In this document: positions 35,801-45,455 of the stretch, piece after piece
How positions within the stretch are numbered: position 1 is the first letter of the stretch
Layout of the letters: every line of letters starts with the position of its first letter
Assembly (NCBI GenBank): GCA_032690845.1
Contig: CM064417.1
Location: 32,556,432-32,620,431 of the forward strand
Source of the DNA: Eleusine coracana subsp. coracana
Lineage: Eukaryota > Streptophyta > Magnoliopsida > Poales > Poaceae
Length of the DNA: 64,000 nt
Direction: 5' to 3'
Program-made: the position numbers and the translations under genes
Notes under the pieces: model-generated
Seen by the model: only the letters and a program-made list of their open reading frames with translations
Database searches by the model: none
Told to the model about the DNA's origin: nothing

Positions 35801-36816
35801 ATAAATATGTGTACTACCACCATGGGGGGTGTCAAGGAGTTATACTATGCTTGTATGTTGATGACATACTCATCTTTGGAACAAATCTTGACATGATCAA
35901 TGAGGTCAAGACTTTTCTGTGCCAAAGCTTTGATATGAAAGATCTGGGTGAGGCTGATGTTATCTTGAACATCAAGGTAATCAAAGGAGAGAATGGGATT
36001 ACTCTTATGCAATCTCATTATGTTGAGAAGCTCTTGAACCGTTTTGGTTACAAGGATAGCAAGCCTTCTCCAACATCTTATGATCCCAGTTTGATCCTTC
36101 GAAAGAATAAGAGAATTGGCAGAGACCAATTAAGATATTATCAGATTATTAGATCACTTATGTATTTAGCTAGTGCTACTAGGCCTGACATCTGGTTTGC
36201 TGTGAGCAAACTGAGCCGGTTTACTTCTTGCCCGGGAGATGATCATTGGCGTGTGCTTGAGCAGGTAATGCACTATTTAGTTGGTACTATGGATTATGGA
36301 ATCCATTATACTGGATATCCAGCAGTACTAGAGGGCTATAGTAATTCCAATTGGATATCTGATGCTGATGAGCTGTATGCCACGAGTGGATATGCATTTA
36401 CTTTTGGCGGTGCTGCTGTTTCATGGAGATCATGTAAATAGACTATTTTGACGAGGTCTACCATGGAAGTAGAGCTTACCGCACTAGATACAGCAATAGT
36501 TAAGGCCGATTGGCTACGTGAGCTCTTGATGGACTTTCCTATTGTCGAGAAACCTGTGCCGGCAATCCTCATGAATTGTGACAATCAAACTGAGATTGTC
36601 AAAGTGAACAATTCTAAGGACAATATGAAGTAATCAAGACATATTAAGAGATATTTGAAGTCTGTCAGGAAAATAAGAAACTCCGAAGTCATATCAGTAG
36701 AATATATTTCAACTGGTGAGAATCTAGCAGATCAATTCACAAAGGGGTTGTCACGTAATGTGATAAACAGTGCATTGAAGGAGATGTGTATGAGACCTAT
36801 ATGTGCTATTCCATAG
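32894..36816 (+). pseudogene. Copia gag-pol, broken by stops and frameshifts
   Basis: Gag starts at 32894 ('MAGFVDALRLDKFTG'). The CCHC knuckle 'CFVCSSNEHWAKKC' is at about 33622. Protease shows 'DTGANVHV' (33790). Integrase has the HHCC region 'WHSCLCHLNFGSM' and 'NCSSCVQSKQP', then 'HSDLC', 'RSDCGGEYFS' and 'SYGVAERKN' (34180-34790). RT (34786-36250) has 'MDVKTTFLNRELDEEIY' and the catalytic 'YVDD'. RNase H follows to the stop at 36814. Stops break it at 32954, 33260, 33685, 34226, 36439 and 36631, and frameshifts near 33345 and 34786. Catalytic residues that I can see are mostly kept, so inactivation came from stops rather than active-site loss. Confidence 0.92.
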
Positions 36817-37357
36817 TAGTAACCCAACCTATATGATCGGAGATCCCGTGAAGTAGGACCTGGGAAGAACAAGCTATTGGTTAGCATGAGAGTAACCTTT
36901 TATAACCCACTCAAGAAGCGATGCATTACTATCAATATTTGTATGCCAGGTTGGTTGTTGCCTTAATGTATTCAGTTGGCTTTAAGTAGCGAAGATGTTG
37001 TCCTACAGAACATTCTTGAGTGTATACACCTATATGAGCCTGATTATTGTAAGGTCGCAATCTGTGAGATTTGAGTGATCTCTATTAAGCTCATGAAAGA
37101 CCAAGCTAGTATGACCTATATGCTCCACCGGCGGAGAAGCCTACTGGAGGTCTAGTATCAGTTATGATAGTAAGTGAAACTTGTTTGCACAAAACTTGCA
37201 ATTCAAGGCATAGTCCATTGTTCAAGTTGTGAATGAGTGTAGCTTATTGTTCTAGGTGAAAGTTCAACTTAACAGTCTCCACTGAACACACTGGTATATT
37301 AAACAACAGTGGGGGTGAGGCAAAGTCTAGCTGGGACTTTAAGATCTGGTAGGGGAT
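36817..37357 (+). other. 3' non-coding region and polypurine tract of the copia element
   Basis: No gene is seen. The tract 'ggtagggga' ends just before the 3' LTR at 37358. Confidence 0.65.
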
Positions 37358-38372
37358 TGCTGGAATTATATGAGCTTGGCCCATTAATACTCATAATAAT
37401 TCCTGAAATATCATAAAGGTCCATTCATAAGTGGTGAGAGTACAAAGGTTTAGTCCCACATTACTAGTGGAGGTGGAGGGAGTCTAACTTATAAGGTTGG
37501 TTGCTCTAGTATCTCTTGCAAGTGTGTGGATAAGAAGAAGGAAGAATACAGGCACGCGCTCGCTCGCCTCGCCTCGCTTTGCTGGGCCGGGTTGGGCGGG
37601 GCGTGGGCGATGGGCGCGGCCGCGCATCACCTGCGTGAATGGTCTGCTGAAATTCGGTCCCTTGCTTTGCGGGGGTGCGGCTTTCTTATGAACTTTCTTT
37701 TTGCTGCGTGTTCCATATATTTTCATATATTTGGTTATAGAAACCGACGTATTAATATGGTAACCGACTTGGTTGTGGGACGCCTAACCCTAGCGGTTCT
37801 TTCCTATAAATATGTACAGGTATCACCGCAAATTATATCACGTAATCGCCTAGGTTTTTGCCTCTCGCTATTGTTGCGCCGCCAAGACTTCTCCATCCCG
37901 ATCGTCGGCGTGCACCGGCAAACACGAGAGCAGGCCTCCGAAACCGTCGTCCTCTGTGATCCTGCACCGAGAGAGGGCGAATAAGGTTTTTGGGAAGCGC
38001 TCTGCGCGACTGCTCGATCGCTTCCTAGTCTTCGTCAAACTCGTTGCCACGGCTCGTCTTCTTCGTCGTCGAGTCGGTCTCACCCGCCATCACCAACAAC
38101 GTGACGGTGTTGCACGTCGTCGCCGCCTCCTCTACCCAATGCAGAAGAAAACGTACGTACTCTCATCTCAAACCATGTCTTTCATACTAGCTTTCGTGAT
38201 CTGTTTATCTATGATGGATGTTGCTGGTATGGTAGATGCTATACTTTTGTCTGGCCTTATAGACCTATCTAGATCTTATGTAGACTTGTCTAGTTAATCA
38301 TGTAATCTGTTAATTATACTTATGATTTATTTCTGGATTAATATAAAACTAAAAGTGCTAATTTATCTAATA
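37358..38372 (+). repeat. 3' LTR of the copia element
   Basis: It starts TGCTGGAATTATATGAGCTT, with a TATA box at 37805. It is longer than the 5' LTR by an internal segment near 37720-37780. Confidence 0.85.
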
Positions 38373-38377
38373 AAATA

Positions 38378-38638
38378 TAGATTAATAAAAGAATTCATTC
38401 CATAATCCCTAGGCTAAATAACGAGATGAATTTATTAAGCTTAATTAGACCATGATTAGACTATGTTATGTTACGGTAAATATCTTATAATGATAACTTA
38501 GTTAAGCTTAATAGAATCATCTCACAAATTAGACTCCAACTATGTAATTAGTTTTGTATTTAGTTTATATTTTCTATTTAACATTCAAAAATTGATATGA
38601 CAACACTAAAATTTAAACCCCATAAAAGAAACACACCC
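38378..38638. mobile_element. MITE, right part
   Basis: It continues 'tagattaataaaag' after the copia target duplication and ends 'aaaagaaacacaccc', the inverted terminal repeat of 31845. The interior ('attagactccaactatgtaattagttttgta') resembles a MITE sequence common in grass genomes. Confidence 0.65.
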
Positions 38639-38702
38639 TACGTAATGTAAAATGTTAGTGGGCGTTCTATGAACCCGAGATTCAGCACATCCATAGATTT
38701 AG

Positions 38703-39161
38703 TGGGCTGTGCAGAACGTGCACATAATAAATTTTAGTGGAACAAACAACATATGAAGAAAATATTAAATTCTGTGGGCAAAGCGTTGGAATATTTGAGT
38801 AAGTGGTTGCTTAATTTTTTTTAGTGCGTGGTTGTAGACTATTTTTTTTGTGACTAGCTAGTTTGCAAGAAGCAAGCGTAATAAGAAATTTGTCCCATGA
38901 AAAAACAATTAAGTTTCCGGATTTTATAAAGTTTTGGTAAAAACAAATACCGAGCTTTCACCCCGAACCGCATCTGGGCAAATGTGTTTTATAATATACA
39001 ACAAGCGAATGAGGGGCACAAGGGGTGATAAATTTTATAATATATTTTTTTCTCCAGTTCAATGATGAATCTAAAAAGTTTCACCAATCATTGACAAGTA
39101 ATCCTATATCATCCTAGACCGCCCAGGTGGACCATTTTGTGTGCACGTTCTGCACAGCCCA
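38703..39161. repeat. 22-bp perfect inverted repeat, ends 415 bp apart
   Basis: TGGGCTGTGCAGAACGTGCA plus CA at 38703-38724 is exactly inverted at 39140-39161. The intervening AT-rich DNA has no ORF. It may be the termini of a small non-autonomous DNA transposon, though no target duplication was recognised outside the arms. Confidence 0.7.
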
Positions 39162-40459
39162 TTGAAGCAAATACTGGAATAGCTTCACGTTTCGAACAAA
39201 AGGGTGGAGGCAAGAAGCGATATAAGCTCAAAAAAGGAAGAAAAAAGAGGTTTTGGCGAACAAAGAGTACAGTATCTCTCTGAAACATTAAAAGGGCCAC
39301 CTTGATGTGCAGTCAACAGCGAATAGCCTGTAAGGAATATGTATGAAAAATTCACGATTAGTTTAATATTTCCTGAACAATATTGATGAGAATAACGGGG
39401 CACGGGGCCCCTTTGGCCGACAGTAAGACTGAGCTCCGTCACCGTAAACTCTCTTGTAATCTTATTCATGAATCGGGCAGTCTGAGAACATGAGACAAGC
39501 TCAGAAGGGCCACCGGAAAAGGTTGCATGGTTCAGTGGCCTTGCATCTTCATGAAATCTGATTCGCTTGCAACTTGAATTGTTGCCTCCATAGGTTGTTT
39601 CGGTTTGGCCGGTCGATCAATCATTTATTTTGTTTTCTTTTCGGTGGCAGGTGTACTGGTAAGTGGTCATCGTTCCAACAATTGGTTGGCCGCCTGCTCT
39701 CACCATTGCTTACTTCTACACAAGTTAACGATCGAGAAAACATTTACTATCCGAACACAAACAGTAATAGTATCCAAGTTAAAAAAATGCTACCAGTCAT
39801 TAGTAGCATGCCTAGTGATATTTGGTAAGGAAAAGAACGCAAAAACAAATTCAATTAAGTGTGCAATAATGCATGAAGCATTCATGCATGATACTCTCTC
39901 CTTGCATGATGACTATACAGTCCCTGGCCACTGTAGTGGACACTGTTAGCTTATGATCGGCCACATGCAGGGCATGTGGTGTGTAGCATGGGATCATTGC
40001 AAATGCTCTTACCTTGGGATCCTATCACGGAACGTCAAACCTGAAGTATACCATCAGATATGAAGATGTTATGCCGCATGCCATATGATGTACCCGGTCC
40101 GGTTCACTGAAATACACTTGTGTACCCTTGTCTTCTTCCTCCCTGACCGTCACCCCCCGCCCCCCCCCCCCCCCCCCCCCCCCCCCTCTCTCTCGTAATA
40201 GAATCTGAAGGCCTCACCTTTTAGAACTTAAACGGTATGGTATTGATTAGTATGATTCCTACCAACATCCGGTACGGATTTCTATCCCCTGTCCCATTTT
40301 GCTGGAGTACACAGAATATATACATTGAAAAAAAACACGGGCATCATCTAAGTCTTTTTTTAAAAAAAACATTCAGTTAATGATCAATTAACTTAATTAA
40401 TTATATAATTGGTGATTAATTAGATAAAAGCATCTATTCATAAACATCATATGTGTGAA
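39162..40459. other. Non-coding sequence without recognised genes
   Basis: Short frames only. The string 'ataatgcatgaagcattcatgc' near 39867 resembles 'ataatgcataaaacattcatgc' near 31787, suggesting old shared repeat sequence on either side of the MITE/copia insertion. Confidence 0.4.
40160..40186. repeat. Poly-C homopolymer, 27 bp
   Basis: An uninterrupted C run, preceded by 'caccccccg' and followed by (CT)n. Confidence 0.9.
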
Positions 40460-40597
40460 TGTTTCGGGACAACCATCTCTGGAGACGCATCCGTACGTCC
40501 ATACGGACACCTCTTTCGACTATCGGCCGGGTATAAATGTAATCCAGCACTATCAATGAAAGTACACGGTTCATTCTCATAATATCACTTCTAAACA
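40460..40597 (+). mobile_element. Short LTR of an Ale/Retrofit-like copia element
   Basis: The 138-bp segment starts TGTTTCGGGACAACC, has a TATA box (TATAAAT) at 40532 and ends 'cacttctaaaca'. It is followed directly by 'tgttatcagcac', the copia-type primer-binding region of this lineage. Confidence 0.65.
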
Positions 40598-41086
40598 TGT
40601 TATCAGCACTTAGTCTCTCCTCTCACTACAATCGGCACCGGAACACTACTGCCGGTTTCCATCCTCTGGGGTAAGAATGAATCCAAGAAACTCACCTTTC
40701 ATCTTGTGTGTTGTTCCCGTTTCGCATCCGCGTCGTTTCTTCAGTGGCCTCCGTTGCAACTTCACTCGCCAATTGTTCGGCCATCGTGGTCATGGTCTAT
40801 TTGACCGCCCTGGTCGCCATCTTGTCTTCTACAACAGTGGTCGCCAAGCCTTCAATGAAGGTCATCACCTTCGCTTCGCCAGTGGGCGTCGCCCCTTCTA
40901 GGGCCGTGGACCTGCTTGCCACAACATCTTCAAACGCCTCGGCAACCTGATAGGAGCCCAAGGTCATAGACATCGCAGCATCTTCCGCCACCTTGGAATA
41001 CCGGCACTATCGATTGCCTTTGACAGTAGTGGGTCTTCGGACTCCTCCGCCTCCACTACTCCACCTTACAACAACGGCCTCATCAA
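40598..41086 (+). pseudogene. Primer-binding site and decayed gag leader of the Ale-like element
   Basis: 'TGTTATCAGCAC' follows the LTR. A frame from the ATG at 40677 runs 74 codons; it is Arg/Phe-rich and includes 'PGRHLVFYNSGRQAF', and then decays. The position fits a gag leader, but I cannot match it firmly. It is cut at 41086 by the next LTR. Confidence 0.4.
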
Positions 41087-41498
41087 TGTTGGTCGTAGTT
41101 ACGAACCGACTTATATACCACAAGAGGACGGTGTATAATTATAGCATATTTTCTCTTAGAGTATTCTAAGGTTTAATCGAATCCATAGAGACCAGTGAGA
41201 ATCAAGCAAAATTATTAATAAAAGATTTAATTAAGCTTCTGAAGATCAGGTTGTTTAGTCAGTAGGCTGAGGGTGTGCCGATCGACGCATCATTGTATTG
41301 AACGGCATGATGGCTTTTTATATGAAGGCTGTTTTAATTCACAGAGTGGCTTAAAAAAATGTTTAGTGAGTTTAACTAGATATCTACTAGCTGAGATCGT
41401 AACCATGAAGTGCTATCAAATAGTATCATAAACAGAGTTACTTGGCACAAGAAGTCGAAGATGGGTAGATTATGATGTTTTGTAAGCTTCATGACCAT
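41087..41498 (-). mobile_element. Fragment of an Athila-like LTR related to 47005
   Basis: The plus-strand opening 'TGTTGGTCGTAGTTACGAAC', 'cttatataccacaagaggacgg' and 'cttagagtattctaagg' match 47005-47110. It carries GCCGATCGAC at 41277-41286 and a TATA-like stretch at 41315. It is truncated by the SIRE LTR. Confidence 0.6.
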
Positions 41499-41966
41499 TG
41501 ATGATTGGATCCTCGAGGTATGGATGTTTTGGTAATTAATGACAACTATGAAATTATGAGCTAATATCTACACGAGTGTTATCTATGCAAGAATCATATC
41601 TAAACTCTACTACAAATCTTATGAATGATGGTTGACTTGGCGATTGATGACAATGACCGCAAGCATGGAGGCTTGCTGAGCTTGATGGAGTCCAAGGGTT
41701 GATCGAGATGGATCAAGGCTAAGGACAAGCTATAGAGTAAATGTTTGTAACACTTGTCTAGTTGTTAGGGCTTTGAGTCCATAGGAAAAACTGGACTATC
41801 AATGGGGTCTAGATCATATCTCTTTAGTTCATGCTAGTCTGTAATGTGCATGGATGCTCAGTGAAATCATAGGTACTATGTGATAGTGGAGAAGCCAAGG
41901 AGCTGTTTGAAGAAGTTGGGAAACGAAATCGAGCAAGGACAAGGAGTTTCAGCTTCTGGACATAGT

Positions 41967-42277
41967 GACCGGACAGAGGGGTCAGTGGAGACCGGACTGT
42001 ACGGTCACTAGGAGATCAAAGAGCAGTCTACGAGGAGTCTATTTGCATGAAGACCCATACTGATCGGACACTATGGTCAGCAGACCAGATGGTCCGATCT
42101 GTGTGGATGGGAGCTCAAACAGATGGGCGCAGTTTTGGGTGTTTTCTGGAATGGAGAGAGAAAGAAGTGACCGGACGATGTCCGGTCAGCAAGGAAATTG
42201 CCCGAGCATAGGGAAGCTGTCCATTCTGGAGAGCTGTTATAGAGAGACCGGATGGTCCGGTCTAGCAGTGACCGGAC
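41967..42277. repeat. GACCGGAC / GTCCGGTC palindrome cluster upstream of TATA
   Basis: GACCGGAC at 41967, 41990, 42169 and 42270; GATCGGAC at 42062 with GACCAGAT at 42083; GTCCGGTC at 42180 and 42255; GACCGGAT at 42246. Adjacent start-to-start distances are often 21-24 bp. Confidence 0.85.
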
Positions 42278-42891
42278 AGTTCGGTGAGTAGGTTCAGAAG
42301 GGTGATTTCGTGGAGCAACGACTAGTTAGAGGTTAGAACCTATATAACTTCGTTGCTGAGGTCTTGGAGACCTCTCTTGGCCAGTGGAATACCTGAGAGC
42401 ATTTGGTAAGGTCTAAGAGGAAAAGAGAAGAGCACTAGGAGAGGATATTGGATATCTTGAGAGTGCTAGTGAGAGTAACAAGAGCATCTTGCACATCTAA
42501 GGCTAGGGTGTCCTTGAGGGTGTGATCTAGGTTGTTACTCATAGTCTATGGTGATACCTAGACCGGTTAGGTGTCGATGATCGTGCCAATCGTGATCGGT
42601 TAACAAGGTCGTCACACATTTATACACGGTTTGAGCCCGCAATTGAAAGGGGCATTGCGGGATCGTGTGCGAGAACTTTACTTGGTGGGGGGAGGGACCG
42701 GCACTCTGGCGGGAGTGGTCCAACATGGAATAGGGGAAGGCACCATACTTCCGAGACCTCAGGAAAAAGTCATGAACACTAGCATGTGTAGGGTCTTGGC
42801 ATACTAGAATTGTTAGGTTGCAACACCTGCTGGGTTCTAGTGGTGTGAAATTGAAGTATTTGAATTCATGGTCAGCTTACCGATTCACCCT

Positions 42892-42908
42892 CCCCCCCCC
42901 CCCCCCCC
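42892..42908. repeat. Poly-C homopolymer, 17 bp, near SIRE LTR end
   Basis: The run sits at the place where SIRE LTRs normally carry a shorter C run. Confidence 0.85.
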
Positions 42909-42934
42909 TCTCGGTACGCCTTCGGTCCTTACAA

Positions 42935-42948
42935 TTGATATCAGAGCC
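42935..42948 (+). other. Primer-binding site (initiator tRNA-Met type)
   Basis: TTGATATCAGAGCC follows the LTR end, one change from TTGGTATCAGAGCC. Confidence 0.75.
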
Positions 42949-42986
42949 AAGTGCTCAACTTTGAGGCTTCACCACCTTGAGTAAGG

Positions 42987-43041
42987 ATGTCAGGAGAGAT
43001 GGGGAGTGTTCCCATATTCAATGGGGAGGACTACGGGTATT
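42987..43041 (+). pseudogene. Start of SIRE gag, interrupted
   Basis: ATG at 42987 opens 'MSGEMGSVPIFNGEDYGY', the usual N terminus of SIRE-type gag ('F-GE-Y--W'). It breaks after 18 codons where the Tat-lineage LTR starts at 43042. The remaining gag-like sequence reappears at 63002-63444 on the same strand, beyond the inserted elements. Confidence 0.65.
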
Positions 43042-44445
43042 TGTCGGCGTTTAGATCACCAACAAGTAGTATTTGTTCTAGGGGCGCGTGTTTCGGCTTC
43101 AGTGATAGTTATGCAAGAGAACACAAGGATTATACTGGTTTGGAGACAATCCCCTAATGCCCAGTTCTCGGCTCTGCTCGTGTTACTTGCACGGGGGTGT
43201 ACAATGGTGGCGAGAAAGGAGGAGTCTCCAAGTCTCTAGTACTCGTGAGTGCGAGTGTGTGTGTGTGTGTGTGTGTGAATATGTTCGGTTGCTTCTGGTG
43301 TCTTGCCTCCTTGGAGAAGAGATAGGCCTTCCCTTTTATACTTCAAGAGAGCCGGTCCCATTTACAAAGAAAGAGAGAGGGGGAGAGAGAGAGAGAGATT
43401 TCTACATGCGTGGAGTAGGTGAGGCCGTGCCGGAGAAAGTTGAGGTCTTGCTCGGCGGTGTGGCCTTTGGTCCTTATAGGCCCTCATCGTCCTTGTCGTT
43501 TGAGCGTGCCCCTATTTTCTATCGTCGGGTCGAGCTCCCTTGTCACTGTAGAGTGCATGTCCCACTATTCGCGGGGTGGCGCAGCATGGGCGTTGTCATA
43601 TTATTCAAGCGAGATTCCATCCGGTTGTCCATTAGCTCGTCCTGTATTGTCACTGTTGGTGATGTCATCAAGGGGTAGCGGCATAGAGTGCCTTACCACG
43701 CCTGCCATCATTAGCGGGCGCTAACGATGATGGGCTGGGGGGGTAGGTATACGAAGAGATTGAACCCCCTGAAATTGTGCATTTCAGACTACATGCAGCA
43801 TTTAAGGCGGGGCGGTTGGTAGTTGTTGACGGTCGTCCTGCTCAACCCCCATGTCAGGGATCTACGCGTCTGGTTGCGCTTGCCTGCCCCGCTCGGGGTT
43901 GGGATTTGTCCCGTCTCGGCAGGGCAATCGAGTTTCTCCACCTGTTATTTTTGACGCAGTCACTGATTCGCCAGGTTGTCCTGTCATCAGTGGTCATCCA
44001 CAGAGCGGGTTCTGACAGAGACAAAGCCTATTGGAGGTCTCGAAGCCTACTCATTGTTTGTTATGATGATGATGGCGGTGAACCAATCGTCCTTATCCAA
44101 GAGTCAGTAAGACCGGACAAGTGGCCGAGTCAGCACCTCAGGGGAGCGAACTGCACCTTGAGCTGTGCGGACTGGTTTCACCTTGACCCCTCGAGGGGTC
44201 AAGCGGATCGTTGCAGGGCCTTGACCCCCTGAGGGGTCGAGCGGGATGTGGCCGACTTCCGACTCCTAGAGGACCGAGCGAGTCGGGGGTGATGTGGCCT
44301 TCGTTTCTTGGATTTGTTGTCATGGAGATCCCCTTTGCAGGGTCCATGCGAGTGAGACCTTGGCGGAGATTAGACGCATCTGTTATTTTGGACGAGGACG
44401 GGTCTTGGGGGTGCTACGTGGCATCCATGGTTTCTGCCCCCGATA
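43042..44445 (-). repeat. 3' LTR of the Tat-lineage element
   Basis: It reads TATCGGGGGCAGAAACC from 44445 on the minus strand and ends AAACGCCGACA at 43042. It is the same family as 9288-10606. It contains a perfect 22-bp palindrome at 44182-44203 (CTTGACCCCTC and its inverse) and an imperfect copy at 44220-44241. Confidence 0.8.
43255..43277. repeat. (GT)n microsatellite
   Basis: About 11.5 GT units within the Tat LTR. Confidence 0.95.
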
Positions 44446-44760
44446 GTAGCCCCTGAGCAAATTGGAGAGTCGTTGGGGGGATCTTCGACATCGATGTTCG
44501 CGAACGACACGAGGCGGTTTTGCCGGTTCGCTCGACTCTTGAGAGAGGTGTGCACGAGCACACCCGACAGGTGTAGCTCCCGAGCCAGGGGGCGAGTTTC
44601 GATGAAACTCGCACCTTGGTTTGATCCTGCGCATCACGGTTAGCTCGTTCTCTAGTTGAGGTGCGCGCGAGCGCACCTGTTGGGTGTAGCCCCTGAGCCA
44701 GAGGGTGAGTTTTGGCAAAACTCGCACTTTGGCTGGATTTGGCGTGATGGTCACAGGAGT
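44446..44760 (-). repeat. Tandem repeats carrying the polypurine tract
   Basis: The word GTAGC(C/T)CC(T/C)GAGC occurs at 44446 (next to the LTR), 44573 and 44686. The last two lie in 113-bp tandem units that begin 'gaggtg-gc-cgagc' at 44545 and 44658. On the minus strand this word is GCTCAGGGGCTAC, the expected polypurine tract. Confidence 0.75.
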
Positions 44761-45021
44761 GTTGTTGCATCCGTATCCATCGGTACCTGCCCCCTGGTCC
44801 GAGCAGGTGGTTCAGGGTGCCGTAGTGGAGGATTTGTCTGTAGAGTCCACATGATGAGGCATGTCTTGTTTGCCTCAAAAGGCGAGACACAACACTGTCA
44901 AAATGGCTGGCTCGTTGTCTTGTTGTAGCGTGCGATGTGTAGGGGCATCTTTCTATCGGGCTCCGTGCCACCATACCGTGTGTCAGGGGGGATCCGAGGG
45001 CGCGCCTTGGGGTGGCATGGC

Positions 45022-45028
45022 TATTTAA
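45022..45028 (+). promoter_or_regulatory. TATA-like box
   Basis: TATTTAA in 'ggctatttaagggtgcc', about 125 bp before the ORF at 45153. It resembles the 'gcctatttaagtcc' split by the insertion at 47004/56996. Confidence 0.4.
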
Positions 45029-45152
45029 GGGTGCCACAGGCTAGCATCTTCTCACCCAAGCTGACCCTAGAGCCTCCTTTGCTCTTCGGCTTTGTCGCAT
45101 CCCTTGAGTTGGTGCCACTTGACGGGACCTGTATGGAGCGCCCCTGTGCTAG

Positions 45153-45455
45153 ATGGCGGCTCAAGACGGGTGCCTGCCAGGTGATGGGAGCAAGAGTGAA
45201 GATGAAGACAATGCCTTGAAGCTGTGCGGCTTGATGCTCCTCATTGGCGACCACCATGGCGGAATGGAGAACAATCTCATGTTCCGCGAAGATGCTGCCA
45301 TCACGGCCGTCGCTCGTGATGGCGACGATATGTCATGGGATACGAGTCTTGTAACCTTCTCCTCTCACCGATACTTGGTGGGAAGTCAGGGGCCCTCTTA
45401 TGGAAGGCCTAGGTGGTTTCTCAGCTGCTCCCTGGTGCGCCTTAGATGGCATTAG
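45153..45455 (+). CDS. Possible antisense small ORF in the Tat element, unknown function
   Basis: I do not recognise this 100-codon frame. It is plus strand, opposite to pol, and begins ATGGCGGCTCAAGACGG; its N-terminal half is acidic ('GDGSKSEDEDNALK', 'FREDAAITAVARDGDDMSW'). A TATA-like box lies about 125 bp upstream, which is why it is listed. No domain, signal peptide or membrane segment is evident. It may be a first exon or a chance frame in GC-rich DNA. Confidence 0.3.
   Translation: MAAQDGCLPGDGSKSEDEDNALKLCGLMLLIGDHHGGMENNLMFREDAAITAVARDGDDMSWDTSLVTFSSHRYLVGSQGPSYGRPRWFLSCSLVRLRWH

Larger units (their letters stand above)
31922..38372 (+). mobile_element. Full-length copia retrotransposon, inactive
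   Basis: LTRs at 31922-32860 and 37358-38372 bracket gag-protease-integrase-RT-RNase H in copia order. AAATA flanks both sides (31917-31921 and 38373-38377). It lies inside a MITE whose two halves match when the element is removed. Multiple stops make it non-autonomous. Clade not firmly assigned. Confidence 0.9.
41499..42933 (+). mobile_element. 5' LTR of a SIRE/Maximus copia element
   Basis: The opening TGATGATTGG is followed by 'ttttggtaattaatgacaac', as in other SIRE LTRs. A TATA box (TATATAA) lies at 42341, and the end is 'accctccccc' to 'cggtccttaca'. The start is placed by alignment with 27922. A cluster of GACCGGAC palindromes lies upstream of the TATA. Confidence 0.75.

Noticed and set aside
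44383..45037. Long minus-strand frames in the Tat 3' region
   Set aside because: They cross the tandem polypurine repeats, lack any domain and arise from GC-rich composition.
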